From: Chloroflexota bacterium
Lineage (GTDB): Bacteria; Chloroflexota; Dehalococcoidia; SM23-28-2; JACOUE01
Assembly (NCBI GenBank): GCA_016178045.1
Contig: JACOUE010000041.1
Location: forward strand, 45,518 to 109,517
Direction of reading: 5' to 3'
DNA: 64,000 nucleotides
The notes beneath the pieces are model-generated. The model saw nothing but the letters and a program-made list of their open reading frames with translations, was not told the origin of the DNA and made no database searches. The position numbers were made by a program, and so were the translations under genes. How positions within the stretch are numbered: the stretch's first letter is position 1; every line of letters starts with the position of its first letter. Below, piece by piece: positions 39,674 through 49,300 of this stretch.

Positions 39674-41037
39674 GCCGGCACGAAGCCACCTGGAGCCACG
39701 ACGAGTTCCGCGGCCAGGCCCGCGAGGCGGTCTCGCAGTTCTCCCGCCGGCCCGTCGACCCCGCCATCTGGGACAGCTTCGCCCGCGGCCTCTTTCACTC
39801 GTCCGGCCAGTTCGAAAAGCCTGAAGGCTACAAACGCCTCGCAGACCTGCTGACAGAAGTCGACCGCGAACGCTGCACGGGCGGCAACCGCGTCTTCTAC
39901 CTGGCGGTGCAGCCCAGCGCCTACTCCGAGATCGTCGAGCGGCTGGGCAAGTGCAGCGTGGTGAACGGCCGGCAACCGGAGAACGGCTGGGCCAGGGTGA
40001 TCGTCGAGAAGCCCTTCGGCCACGACCTGGAGTCGGCGCGGGCCCTCAACGCCCAGGTGGCTACGGTGTTCCGCGAGGACCAGGTGTACCGCATCGACCA
40101 CTATCTGGGGAAGGAGACCGTCCGGAACATCCTGGTCTTCCGCTTTGCCAACGGCATCTTCGAGCCCGTCTGGAACCGCCGCTACATCGACCACGTCCAG
40201 ATCTCGGCGGCGGAGAGCATCGGCGTGGGCAACCGCGCCGGCTACTACGAGGAGGCGGGAGCCCTGCGGGACATGGTGCAGAACCACATGCTCCAGCTCC
40301 TCGCCCTCGTCGCCATGGAGCCGCCCATCGCCTTCTCCGCCGACGCCGTCCACAACGAGAAGGTGAAGGTGCTCCAGGCCATCCGGCCCGTCTCCGGCGA
40401 GGAGGTGCCCGGCTCCACCATCCGGGGGCAGTACGGCCCCGGCTGGGTGGACGGCCGCGAGGTGCTGGGCTACCGCCAGGAGGAGGGCGTCGACCCGAAC
40501 TCCAGCACGGAGACGTACGTGGCCCTCAAGCTGCTCATCGACAACTGGCGCTGGGCAGACGTGCCCTTCTACCTCCGCACCGGCAAGCGGCTGCCCAAGC
40601 GCAGCACCGAGATCGCCATCTACTTCAAGCGCGCTCCTCTCCTCCTCTTCAGCGGCATGGACGCTTCGCTGGAACCCAATGTCCTCACCATCCGCATCCA
40701 GCCCAACGAAGGAATAAGCCTCAAGTTCCACGCCAAGGAGCCGGGCATGACCGTCCGCATCCGCTCCGTCAACATGGACTTTCTCTACGGCGCTTCCTTC
40801 GCCGTACAGCCGCCCTCCGCCTATGAGACGCTCCTCCTCGACTGCCTGGAGGGCGACTCCACCCTCTTCGCCCGCCGGGACGAGGTGGAGTCCGCCTGGG
40901 CCTTCATCACGGCGATCCTGGAGGGCTGGCTCGACCTCCCGAAGCCGGCGTTCCCCAACTACGAAGCCGGCACCTGGGGCCCCGACGAAGCGAAGCTCGT
41001 CCTGGAAAGGGACAGCCGTTCATGGCGGAGGCCCTGA
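39670..41037 (+). CDS. zwf: Glucose-6-phosphate dehydrogenase lacking the N-terminal NADP-binding segment
   Basis: VIVEKPFGHDLESARALN; YRIDHYLGKETVRNILVFRFAN; FEPVWNRRYIDHVQI; starts at MSRHEATWSHDEFR, no GxxGDLxxRK. Confidence 0.9.
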   Translation: MSRHEATWSHDEFRGQAREAVSQFSRRPVDPAIWDSFARGLFHSSGQFEKPEGYKRLADLLTEVDRERCTGGNRVFYLAVQPSAYSEIVERLGKCSVVNGRQPENGWARVIVEKPFGHDLESARALNAQVATVFREDQVYRIDHYLGKETVRNILVFRFANGIFEPVWNRRYIDHVQISAAESIGVGNRAGYYEEAGALRDMVQNHMLQLLALVAMEPPIAFSADAVHNEKVKVLQAIRPVSGEEVPGSTIRGQYGPGWVDGREVLGYRQEEGVDPNSSTETYVALKLLIDNWRWADVPFYLRTGKRLPKRSTEIAIYFKRAPLLLFSGMDASLEPNVLTIRIQPNEGISLKFHAKEPGMTVRIRSVNMDFLYGASFAVQPPSAYETLLLDCLEGDSTLFARRDEVESAWAFITAILEGWLDLPKPAFPNYEAGTWGPDEAKLVLERDSRSWRRP

Positions 41038-42152
41038 CTCCGGCCGACACCACCCTCACCTGGTCCGACCGCGCTGTCAACGTACGGGCCGTGGAGGAGG
41101 CGCTGGACGCCCTGCGCCAGCAGGCCGCAGGCGGGGCAGCGACAGGCGAGTCAGCCCACGGCCTCCGCACCAGCGTCCTCACCCTCGTCGTCTACGCCGC
41201 TGACGGCGACACCGCCCGCTGGGCCCGCGACATCGTCGCCGCCCTCCCCAGCCACCACCCCTCCCGCGCCCTCATCATCGTCGCCCGGCCCTCGCAGCAG
41301 GAGCCCCGCATCGACGCCGATCTGTCGGCTCACTGCCACCTGCCGGAGCCCGGGGTCCAGCAGCAGGTGTGCTGCGAGCAGGTCTTCCTCACCGTCCGCG
41401 GCCGCGCCGCCGACCACCTCCACAGCGTGATCCTGCCCCTGCTGGTGCCCGACCTGCCCGTCCACCTCTGGTGGACCGCTCCACTTGACGCCGACCCCCA
41501 CCTCTTCGAGGAGATGGCCGGCACCTGCGACCGCCTCATCGTCGACTCCGCCCGCTACGAGCCGCCGTCGCTGACCCGCCTCGACGAATTGGCCCGGAGC
41601 GAGGTGCCGGCGTGCTCCGTGGGTGACCTCAACTGGTCGCGCCTCACCGCCTGGCGCGAGCTCATCGCCCAGTTCTTCGACGGCGCGACGCTGCGGCCTT
41701 ACCTCGAACGCATCGAGGAGGTGGGCGTGGAGATCGTCGATAGCGCCTCCCGAACGGAGGGGGTCCTCCTCGCCGCTTGGCTGGCCGGCCGCCTGGGCTG
41801 GGAGCCGGCCGGCGATGCCGGCAAGCGGCAAATGCGCATGAAGGCCGGCGACGGCGAGGTGGGCATCAGCATCGACGAAAAACGTCAGGCCGGGGCGGAG
41901 GCGGGGCTCACGGCGGTGCGGCTCGTGGCCGCGGGGCCCGAGGGCCGGGTCACGTTCTCCCTGCGGCGGGAGCCGGACCCCGGTCTCGTATCGGCTTCCG
42001 TCAAGGGGCCGGGGCTGGACCTGGACTGGATGTCGCACTTGGAGCGGGAGAGCGACGCCGGCCTGCTCTCACAGCAGCTCGCCGTCGTTGGCCCCGACCG
42101 GGTGTACGAGGAAGCGCTGGCGTTCGCGGCCCGGCTGGCGGCGTCGCGCTAG
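41022..42152 (+). CDS. opcA: Glucose-6-phosphate dehydrogenase assembly protein OpcA
   Basis: RTSVLTLVVYA; HPSRALIIV; LPLLVPDLPVHLWWTAPL; CDRLIVDSA; adjacent to zwf. Confidence 0.9.
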   Translation: MAEALTPADTTLTWSDRAVNVRAVEEALDALRQQAAGGAATGESAHGLRTSVLTLVVYAADGDTARWARDIVAALPSHHPSRALIIVARPSQQEPRIDADLSAHCHLPEPGVQQQVCCEQVFLTVRGRAADHLHSVILPLLVPDLPVHLWWTAPLDADPHLFEEMAGTCDRLIVDSARYEPPSLTRLDELARSEVPACSVGDLNWSRLTAWRELIAQFFDGATLRPYLERIEEVGVEIVDSASRTEGVLLAAWLAGRLGWEPAGDAGKRQMRMKAGDGEVGISIDEKRQAGAEAGLTAVRLVAAGPEGRVTFSLRREPDPGLVSASVKGPGLDLDWMSHLERESDAGLLSQQLAVVGPDRVYEEALAFAARLAASR

Positions 42153-42956
42153 CTACCGCCCGACGAAGCGGGGCTCGCGCTTCTCCAGGAAGGCCCGGAT
42201 CGCTTCGCGGTTGTCCTGGGTCTGGCCCGTCATGACCATCCCCTCGGCCTCGGCGTCCAGCAGCGTCGAGAAGTCGCTGTGCAGCCCCAGGTTTAGGTTC
42301 CGCTTCATCCGCGCCAGGGCGATGGGCGGGCCCTTGGCCAGCCGCTCGGCGATGGCGTAGGTCGTCGGGGCCAGCTCCGCGTCCGGCACCACCCGGTTCA
42401 CCAGGCCGATGCGCTCCGCCTCCTTCGCCTCGATGAGCTCGCCCAGGAAGTACAGCTCGCGCGCCTTCGCCGGGCCCAGGAGGCGCTGGGCCATCCACGT
42501 CCCGCCGAAGTCGCCGGAGAAGCCGACGCGGATGAAGGCCGTGCCGAAGCGGGCGCTCTCGGCGGCGATGCGGAGGTCGCAGGCCAGGGCCAGGCTGAGC
42601 CCGGCGCCCGCGACCGGTCCGTTGACCATGGCGATGGTCGGCTTCGGCATCTCGTGCAGCAGCCGCGACGTCTCCTCACGGCGGCGCAGTCGCGCCACCG
42701 CCTCCTGCGGCGTCGCGGGCACGTCCGTTGCGCCCTGCGCGCCCGCCCCCATCGCCGACACGTCGCCGCCCGAGCAGAAGCCGCGGCCCGCCCCCGTGAG
42801 CACGACGCAGCGCACCTCGCCGTCCTCCGCCACCCGCTCCAGCGTCGCCAGCAGCGCGTCCATCAGCTCGGCGTTCATGGCGTTGAGCTTCTCGGGCCGG
42901 TTCAGGGTGACGGTGGCGACCCCGTCCTTCACCTCCAGCAGTACCGTATCGGACAT
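42153..42956 (-). CDS. Enoyl-CoA hydratase/isomerase family
   Basis: VATVTLNRPEKLNAMNAEL; CVVLTGAGRGFCSGGDVSAMG; AMVNGPVAGAGLSLA. Confidence 0.93.
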   Translation of the reverse strand: MSDTVLLEVKDGVATVTLNRPEKLNAMNAELMDALLATLERVAEDGEVRCVVLTGAGRGFCSGGDVSAMGAGAQGATDVPATPQEAVARLRRREETSRLLHEMPKPTIAMVNGPVAGAGLSLALACDLRIAAESARFGTAFIRVGFSGDFGGTWMAQRLLGPAKARELYFLGELIEAKEAERIGLVNRVVPDAELAPTTYAIAERLAKGPPIALARMKRNLNLGLHSDFSTLLDAEAEGMVMTGQTQDNREAIRAFLEKREPRFVGR

Positions 42957-43096
42957 GTGCGACCTCCGTTTCGTGACGCGAATCGAGAGCGCCTACATGG
43001 TAATGGCAAAGAGGGCGGCGTGCAAAGCAGGTGGCCGCCGCTTGCGGCCCTCTGCTAGAATTGCCCTGCCCTTCCAGACCACCGAGGAGGACAGCC

Positions 43097-43939
43097 ATGC
43101 TCAAGCGCGTCGACCGGGTACTGCTCGCCGTGCGCAGCCGGGAAGCGGCGGAAGAGACGTTCCGCCAACTACTGGGGGCGGAGAAGGTGCGCGAGGGCCG
43201 GAGCGGGCTGCTGAACGCCGAGTCAACGGTCCTCCAGGCCGGCGCCAGCGAGTTCGAGCTGCTGGAGCCCCGCGGCGACGGCCCCCTGGCCGACTTCGTC
43301 GGCCGCTGGGGCGAGGGCATCTTCGCCATCGGCTTTTCGACGGATGACCTCTCGGGCCTCGCCGGCCGTCTCTCCGGCCGCCGGGTCGCCTTCACCGAGG
43401 AGGACGGCCGGCTCCACCTCGGCCCGGAGCAGACGCGGGGCATGCGCGTGGTCCTCTGCCGTCACGAGGAGCGCCGGCCGGTCGGCCTCATCAGGTGGCT
43501 GTACGAGGTCACTAACATCGTCGACGACCACAAGGCGGCGGCCTCGCTTTGCGCCGACCTCTTCGGCCTCGACCCCGGTAAGTTCGTCCCAATAGCCAGT
43601 GAGCGCTACGGCTACGAGGGGGCGCTCCTCATGTTCGACCCTCCCGAGCGGCTCGACCGCATCGAGCTGGCCCAGATCACCGACCCCTCGCTGGCGATGG
43701 GCCGCTTCGCCGCCAAGCGCGGGGAGTCGATCTACATGGGGTACGTGGAGACGGACGACGTGCTGGCGGTGGTCGAGCGGCTGGAGAAGCGGGGCGCCCG
43801 CTGGGCCGGCCGCAGCAACGACCCCAACCCGGAGGGGCTGTTCGTCCACCCCTCGTCTCTGCACGGGATGCTGCTGGGCGTGAGCCGCACCAACCTGGCC
43901 TGGATGTGGTCCGGCCGCCCCGAGCTGGCCCGGCGCTAA
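43097..43939 (+). CDS. VOC/glyoxalase-like protein
   Basis: MLKRVDRVLLAVRSREAAEETFRQLLGAEKVREGRSG; second module WLYEVTNIVDDHKAAASLCADLFGLDPGKFV. Confidence 0.75.
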   Translation: MLKRVDRVLLAVRSREAAEETFRQLLGAEKVREGRSGLLNAESTVLQAGASEFELLEPRGDGPLADFVGRWGEGIFAIGFSTDDLSGLAGRLSGRRVAFTEEDGRLHLGPEQTRGMRVVLCRHEERRPVGLIRWLYEVTNIVDDHKAAASLCADLFGLDPGKFVPIASERYGYEGALLMFDPPERLDRIELAQITDPSLAMGRFAAKRGESIYMGYVETDDVLAVVERLEKRGARWAGRSNDPNPEGLFVHPSSLHGMLLGVSRTNLAWMWSGRPELARR

Positions 43940-43948
43940 GGCGGTCGC

Positions 43949-45145
43949 TTAGGTGAACTCCCAGGTCCCGGCCTGCCGGAACGCCTGGAGGACGCGGCGG
44001 GCCACCACCATCCGGTGCACCTCGTCCGGGCCGTCGTAGATGCGGCCCAGGCGCGCCGCCCGGTACATTGACTCGAGCGGCGTGTCCCCGGTCACGCCCA
44101 GCGCCCCGTGCACCTGGATGGCGCGGTCGATGACGTCGTGCAAGACCTTCGCGCCGAAGAACTTGATAAGCGAAATCTCCACCCGGGCCTCGTTCCCCTG
44201 GTCGATCTTGTGGGCGGCGTGGAGGGTGAGGAGCCGGGCTGCCTGTATCTCCGCGGCGGAGTCGGCGATCCAGTTCTGAACCGTCTGCTTCTCCGCCAGC
44301 GTCCCCCCAAAGGCGTAGCGCTCCAACGCCCGCTTGCACATCAGCTCGAACGCCCGCTGCATCTGCCCTAGCCAGCGCATGCAATGGTGAATGCGTCCCG
44401 GCCCCAGCCGCTTCTGGGCGATCATGAAGCCGTCGCCGGGGTTGCCCAGGGTGTTCGTCACGGGCACCCGGCAGTCCTCGTAGCGGATCTCGCAGTGGTT
44501 GCCCAGCGTCTCCCCCATGACCGGGACCACGCGGACGAGGTTGAACCCCGGTGTATCTGTGGGGACGATGATCTGGCTCATGCGCTGGTGCGGGGCGCCG
44601 TCCGCGTCGCTCACGCACATGACGATGGCGAAGGCGGCGCCCTGGGCGCCACTGGTGAACCACTTGTGGCCGTTGATCACCCACTCGTCGCCGTCGCGGA
44701 CGGCCCGGGTCTGGAGGAGCGTGGGGTCGGAGCCCGCCACCTCCGGCTCCGTCATCGAGAAGCAGGAGCGGATCTCGCCGGCCACCAGGGGTTTGAGCCA
44801 GCGCTCTTTCTGCTCGTCCGTGCCGAAGAGCCAGAGGATCTCGGCGTTGCCGGAGTCGGGCGCCTGGGAGCCGAAGGCCAGCGGCGCGAACGGGCTGCGG
44901 CCCAGGACCTCGTTGATGTAGACGTAGGGCATGAAGCCGATCCCCATGCCCCCCGCCTCCGCGGGCAGGTGGGGCGCCCACATGCCCATCGCCTTGGTCT
45001 TGCCCTGGAGGTCCTTTATCAGACCCGCGCCCTCCGCGCCTGCTTCCATCAGGTACGGTTCGTTCGGGTAGATGTGCTCTTCCATGAAGGCGGTGACCTT
45101 CTGGCGCATGTCCCTGATCTCGGGCGTGATCGAGAAGTCGGGCAT
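43949..45145 (-). CDS. Acyl-CoA dehydrogenase
   Basis: CFSMTEPEVAGSDPTLLQTRAV; GHKWFTSGAQGAAFA; QVHGALGVTGDTPLESMYRAARLGRIYDGPDEVHRMVVARR. Confidence 0.94.
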   Translation of the reverse strand: MPDFSITPEIRDMRQKVTAFMEEHIYPNEPYLMEAGAEGAGLIKDLQGKTKAMGMWAPHLPAEAGGMGIGFMPYVYINEVLGRSPFAPLAFGSQAPDSGNAEILWLFGTDEQKERWLKPLVAGEIRSCFSMTEPEVAGSDPTLLQTRAVRDGDEWVINGHKWFTSGAQGAAFAIVMCVSDADGAPHQRMSQIIVPTDTPGFNLVRVVPVMGETLGNHCEIRYEDCRVPVTNTLGNPGDGFMIAQKRLGPGRIHHCMRWLGQMQRAFELMCKRALERYAFGGTLAEKQTVQNWIADSAAEIQAARLLTLHAAHKIDQGNEARVEISLIKFFGAKVLHDVIDRAIQVHGALGVTGDTPLESMYRAARLGRIYDGPDEVHRMVVARRVLQAFRQAGTWEFT

Positions 45146-45156
45146 TGTTTTATCTC

Positions 45157-46518
45157 CTAGCCGGCCGCGGCCTCCGGGGCGGCCATGTTGGCGTACCGTA
45201 GCGTGGTCCCGATCCAGTCTACCCGCGAGTCTAGCGTCCGCCCCAGGCCGCTGAGCAGCCCAATGGCCCTCATGATGAGCACGAACTCCCGTGGGTACTC
45301 CGCCAGCGGGTTCGTGCGGAGCAAGCGCGCCAGCCTCAGGTTGGAGTCGGCGACGAGCGCGGGGTCGGCGTACGCCTTGCCCGGCGCCGTCACTTCTACG
45401 AAGGCGTCCCGCATCAGCAGGAATAGTTTCGGATCGGTGGCGCGGGTCTTGAAGCCGAGGTCCCGGAACGCGGCAGCCGTCTCGTCCTGCTCGCGGGCCA
45501 GCAGCGCCCTTGTCAGGCGGGCGTAGCCCAGCCGGAAGGAGTCCGAGAGCTGCCGGCAGAGACCGAAGTCCAGCAACACCAGCTGGGGGCCCGGCCGCAC
45601 CAGGAAGTTCCCCGGGTGGGGGTCGGCGTTGAACAGGCCGTGGACGAACATCTGCTCGCAGTACGTCTCGGTCAGGAGCTGGGCGACCTCCTGCGGGTCG
45701 ATCCCGGCCGCCTTGAGGGCGGGGACGTCGCTGATCTTGATCCCTTCGAGCAGCTCCAGGACGAGGACGCGACGGGTCGACATCTCGGGCACGACGCCGG
45801 GCACGATAACGTTGTGGCGGCCGTTGAAGTTCTGCGCCATGAGTTGGGCGTTCCGTCCCTCGTTGACGAAGTCCAGCTCCAGGGGGATGTACTCGCTCAG
45901 CTCCTCGACGATGGGCATGAAGTTAAGCCCGCGCTCCAGGAGGTTCAGGAGGCGGAGGAGGAAGCTGATGTTGCGCAGGTCCGTGCGGACGATCTCCTCA
46001 ATGCCGGGGTACTGAACCTTGACCGCGACCGCCCTGCCGTCCTTCAGCTTCGCCCGGTGCACCTGCGCCCAGGAGGCGGCGGCCACCGGCTTCTCCTCGA
46101 ATTCGTCGAAGACGGCCTGCACCGGCCGCTTCAGCTCTTCGACCAGCACCTGCTCCATCACCGGGTAGGGCCGCGGCGGCACCCGGTCCTGGAGCCGCGA
46201 GAGCACCTCCACGTACTCCTGCGGCACCAGGTCCGCGCGGCTGCCGATCACCTGGCCCAGCTTGATGAGGGGCCCCTGGAGGCGCACGGCGGTGCGGTAT
46301 ATCTGGCGGGCGCACCAGCGGTGGTGGTTGGAGCGCTTGACCTGGGCGCCGGTCAGTCCCAGGTTGCGCTCGCGGAAGCCGATGCCCTTGTACCCCAGGT
46401 AGATGCGCGCCGCCAGGGTAAAGACCGTCATCGCCCGGTGGAGCCTTGCCGCCGAACCAAGCCAGGTTAGGTCGTCCCGTGAACGGCTGGCCGTCGTCGC
46501 GTACGCGGGCCGGGTCAT
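45157..46518 (-). CDS. AarF/ABC1/UbiB family kinase-like protein
   Basis: GPLIKLGQVIGSRADLVPQEYVEVLSRLQDRVPPRP; VAAASWAQVHRAKLKDGRAVAVKVQYPGIEE; GLFNADPHPGNFLV. Confidence 0.93.
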   Translation of the reverse strand: MTRPAYATTASRSRDDLTWLGSAARLHRAMTVFTLAARIYLGYKGIGFRERNLGLTGAQVKRSNHHRWCARQIYRTAVRLQGPLIKLGQVIGSRADLVPQEYVEVLSRLQDRVPPRPYPVMEQVLVEELKRPVQAVFDEFEEKPVAAASWAQVHRAKLKDGRAVAVKVQYPGIEEIVRTDLRNISFLLRLLNLLERGLNFMPIVEELSEYIPLELDFVNEGRNAQLMAQNFNGRHNVIVPGVVPEMSTRRVLVLELLEGIKISDVPALKAAGIDPQEVAQLLTETYCEQMFVHGLFNADPHPGNFLVRPGPQLVLLDFGLCRQLSDSFRLGYARLTRALLAREQDETAAAFRDLGFKTRATDPKLFLLMRDAFVEVTAPGKAYADPALVADSNLRLARLLRTNPLAEYPREFVLIMRAIGLLSGLGRTLDSRVDWIGTTLRYANMAAPEAAAG

Positions 46519-46934
46519 GGGGCGGCTTCGCCCTCCGGGGCTTCGTCTCGGCCCAGCCAGGCGGGGTCGCTCACCCGCAGCTTCTCCCGCACTGTGGTCC
46601 GCAGGTGATCCACAACGCGCTCGCGGTAGGGGCCGGCGTCGGCCTCCCCCTCGCGGATGCGCCGGCACAGCTCCTCCGTCCTCATTCGTATCGCCTCTCG
46701 CAGCGCCGTCCGCGAGGCCGGCCGCTCCGACGCTCCCAGCAGGTCATCGAGGCGCTCACACTCGGCGGAGAGCTGCTCGTCCTCGCCCTCCAGCTCGCGG
46801 GTCACGATGCGCAGGACGTTGGCGGCGACGCGGGCGTGGAACTTGCGCGTCCCCTCGGCGTTCGGCACGACCTCTTCGTCGAGGAAGCGCTCAACGGCCT
46901 TCAGCAGCTCGGAGTAAGTCGGCCGGTCCTGCAT
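46515..46934 (-). CDS. DUF6285-like protein
   Basis: MQDRPTYSELLKAVERFLDEEVVPNAEGTRKFHARVAANVLRIVTREL; overlaps both flanking genes. Confidence 0.75.
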   Translation of the reverse strand: MQDRPTYSELLKAVERFLDEEVVPNAEGTRKFHARVAANVLRIVTRELEGEDEQLSAECERLDDLLGASERPASRTALREAIRMRTEELCRRIREGEADAGPYRERVVDHLRTTVREKLRVSDPAWLGRDEAPEGEAAP

Positions 46935-47992
46935 CAGTCCTGCTCCATCAGGTTCAGCAGCTCCCACTCCGTCTCCGCCGTGCGCCGTCCGATGGCCGCC
47001 AGCTCGACGCTGGTGCTGCGGCCGTCCAGGTAGGTGCGGGCCTGCATGATGCAGATGATCCCCCAGCGCAGGTTGCCGAATACCTCCCAGAACCGTACCC
47101 GCTCCGCGTCCACCGGGAAGCCGCCGGCCTGCTCGTACGAACGCACCAACTCCTCCCGCGTCCCCACGCCACCGACCGGAAGGCGGTCGTTGCCGAACCG
47201 CCACGACCGGACGCAGATCCAGCCCAGGTCCTCCACCGGGTCGCCGACGTGGGCCAGCTCCCAGTCCAGCACTGCCCGCACGCCCTCCGGCCCGAAGATC
47301 ACGTTGCCGACGCGGAAGTCACCGTGCACCAGGGCCCGCTCGCCGCCCGGCGGCAGGTGTTGCCGCAGCCAGCGGAACGCCAGCTCGAAGGCGGGGTGCG
47401 GCTCCGGGGCGATGGCGCGGTAGACCTGCTCGAAGCGGTTCACCTCGGTCTCCGCCGGCGAGGCGTCGGCCGGAGGGGCCGGCAGGGCCTCCAGCCCGTA
47501 CTTATCGACGGGGATGCGGTGGATGCGGGCCAGGATCGCCCCCAGCTGGCCGGCCATGACCCTGCGGGTCCCCGCGTACTCCTCGTCCCGCAGGAGGCGG
47601 CGGGGGATGGTCTCGCCCTCGACCCGGCCCACGATGAGGGCCGGGGCCCCCAGCGACTCGTCGGCCAGGAAGTACGGTTGCGGTACCGGGACGCCCTCGG
47701 CGTAGGCAGCCGAGAGCAGGCGGAACTCGAGGTCGGGGGGCATGGCGCCCGGGCCGCCGCCGCGGGGGCTGCTGCGCAGGACCAGGGGCACACGGACGGT
47801 CTCGCCGTCTGCCTGCGCGATCACGGCGTCGAAGGCCCACGTCTGGCGCGAGGCCCCTCCCGCCAGCAGGGCCAGGCCATCCACCTGGACGCGGCGGGCT
47901 TCCTGCGCCCGCTGGAGGAACGCCTCCAGCCGCGGGGCCAGCTCGCCGGCTTCCAAGCTACTGGACCTGGTCGAGGTACTCGGAGAGGCCAT
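46934..47992 (-). CDS. Phosphotransferase (APH/ACAD10-like kinase) family protein
   Basis: LVHGDFRVGNVIFGPEGVRAVLDWELAHVGDPVEDLGWIC. Confidence 0.93.
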   Translation of the reverse strand: MASPSTSTRSSSLEAGELAPRLEAFLQRAQEARRVQVDGLALLAGGASRQTWAFDAVIAQADGETVRVPLVLRSSPRGGGPGAMPPDLEFRLLSAAYAEGVPVPQPYFLADESLGAPALIVGRVEGETIPRRLLRDEEYAGTRRVMAGQLGAILARIHRIPVDKYGLEALPAPPADASPAETEVNRFEQVYRAIAPEPHPAFELAFRWLRQHLPPGGERALVHGDFRVGNVIFGPEGVRAVLDWELAHVGDPVEDLGWICVRSWRFGNDRLPVGGVGTREELVRSYEQAGGFPVDAERVRFWEVFGNLRWGIICIMQARTYLDGRSTSVELAAIGRRTAETEWELLNLMEQD

Positions 47993-48929
47993 ATCCCGCG
48001 GATTCGCCGCAGCGGTACTCCGTCATCCCCTCGCCGATGTGCGTGACGTGGCCGGCCCGCCGGTTCCGGAGGGGGATGTAGCTCTTGACCGCGCCCTCGA
48101 CGGTGAGCACGTCGCCATCTGCGAGGCCCAGGGTGGCGGTCAGGCGGCGGTGGTAGGGCGTCTCGGGGACGAACTCCGTCTCGATGGCCACCTTGCTTAT
48201 GGGCTGAAGCGTCTCCCCTCGCACTACCACGCCGGTCACCCGGCGGCCGCCTTCGAGGTCGATGACCTCCGAGACCATGAGCCCAAAGTCAGGCCCGAAG
48301 TTGCAGGTGAGCCAGCGGTAGTACTTCAGCGCCTGCCAGTAGCGCGGCCCCCACGAGTGGTCGCGCAGGCCGAGGCCGTCGATCTCCATCGTCTCGCCCT
48401 CGATGGTGAGCGTGCCCGTGGCGCGCATGTGCTGCTCGTAGTGAGCGCGGGCGAACTCCTTCCCCGGGTCGACGATCTCGCGCCCGGCGCCGCTGGAGCC
48501 GTATAGCGGCCCCACGGCCTCGTGGACGAGGTCCAGCTTCACCTGCTTGTGGGGGTTCTGGCGGAACGCCTGGCCGGGGTCGGCCATCTGGAGCGGGTCC
48601 TCCAGGTAGACCGCCGTCCCCTCGTAGACCGTGCCGTGCCGCACCAGCGGCTCGATTACCCCGAACCGCAACCCGCCGGCGTCGAAGGCGTCGTTGCTGC
48701 TGATCTCGGGCCGGCGGTAGTTAAACAGCACCTCGCCGCCCGGGAGGTAGAGGCAGAGCGTGACCTCGGCGTACCCCTCGTTCGCCCGGTTGCCGATGCG
48801 CACGAAGCCCCCCGTCTGGCGGGCGCGGTCGAAGAAGTTGAAGTACATGCTCTCGTTGAAGTTGGCCTCGGGGCCGAGCGGGTGCGTGTATTCGTCCCGG
48901 GCCTGGATGTCGCCGATGACGCTGACCAT
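47958..48929 (-). CDS. Hydroxyneurosporene synthase/CrtC-like lipocalin-fold protein
   Basis: DGLGLRDHSWGPRYWQALKYYRWLTCNFGPDFGLMVSEV; CrtC-like RDHSWG pattern. Confidence 0.6.
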   Translation of the reverse strand: MVSVIGDIQARDEYTHPLGPEANFNESMYFNFFDRARQTGGFVRIGNRANEGYAEVTLCLYLPGGEVLFNYRRPEISSNDAFDAGGLRFGVIEPLVRHGTVYEGTAVYLEDPLQMADPGQAFRQNPHKQVKLDLVHEAVGPLYGSSGAGREIVDPGKEFARAHYEQHMRATGTLTIEGETMEIDGLGLRDHSWGPRYWQALKYYRWLTCNFGPDFGLMVSEVIDLEGGRRVTGVVVRGETLQPISKVAIETEFVPETPYHRRLTATLGLADGDVLTVEGAVKSYIPLRNRRAGHVTHIGEGMTEYRCGESAGYGLSEYLDQVQ

Positions 48930-49174
48930 GCCGATACTCCTGCGCTAGAGGGCCCGACTAGCCACCATAATAGCCGATTGCCTCCGCCGCGACAAAACAT
49001 AAGGCGAGCCGCCGCACTCCGTTACCATCTGCTGGCTGTCGCGGGGCCGCCTACTTTTTCTTCGACGATCCCGCGTCCAGGGGATCGCTTCTTTGGGCGC
49101 CGGGACCGTGAGTTGCCCTTCCGTGGGAGCAGCAGTAGGTAGCCGCGTGAGCGAGGAAGATAGCCGGCGCGCCC

Positions 49175-49208
49175 GCGGTAGAGGCGGGTTTCAACCCGCC
49201 CCTACCGC
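49175..49208. repeat. Intergenic hairpin of the GTAG...CTAC type
   Basis: GCGGTAGAGGCGGGTTTCAACCCGCCCCTACCGC. Confidence 0.7.
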
Positions 49209-49300
49209 TTCGTTGAGCGACACAACCGCTGGTTGACAGCGCCACGTTCTTTGGCTCACGATGGGTCTCTGGACGTGGGGTCACGACGAGAGCAATAACC

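Noticed and set aside
35473-42152. Pentose-phosphate gene order as novel
   Set aside because: rpiB, tal-pgi, gnd, zwf, opcA clustering is known in high-GC and phototrophic lineages; only the zwf truncation is reported as unusual.
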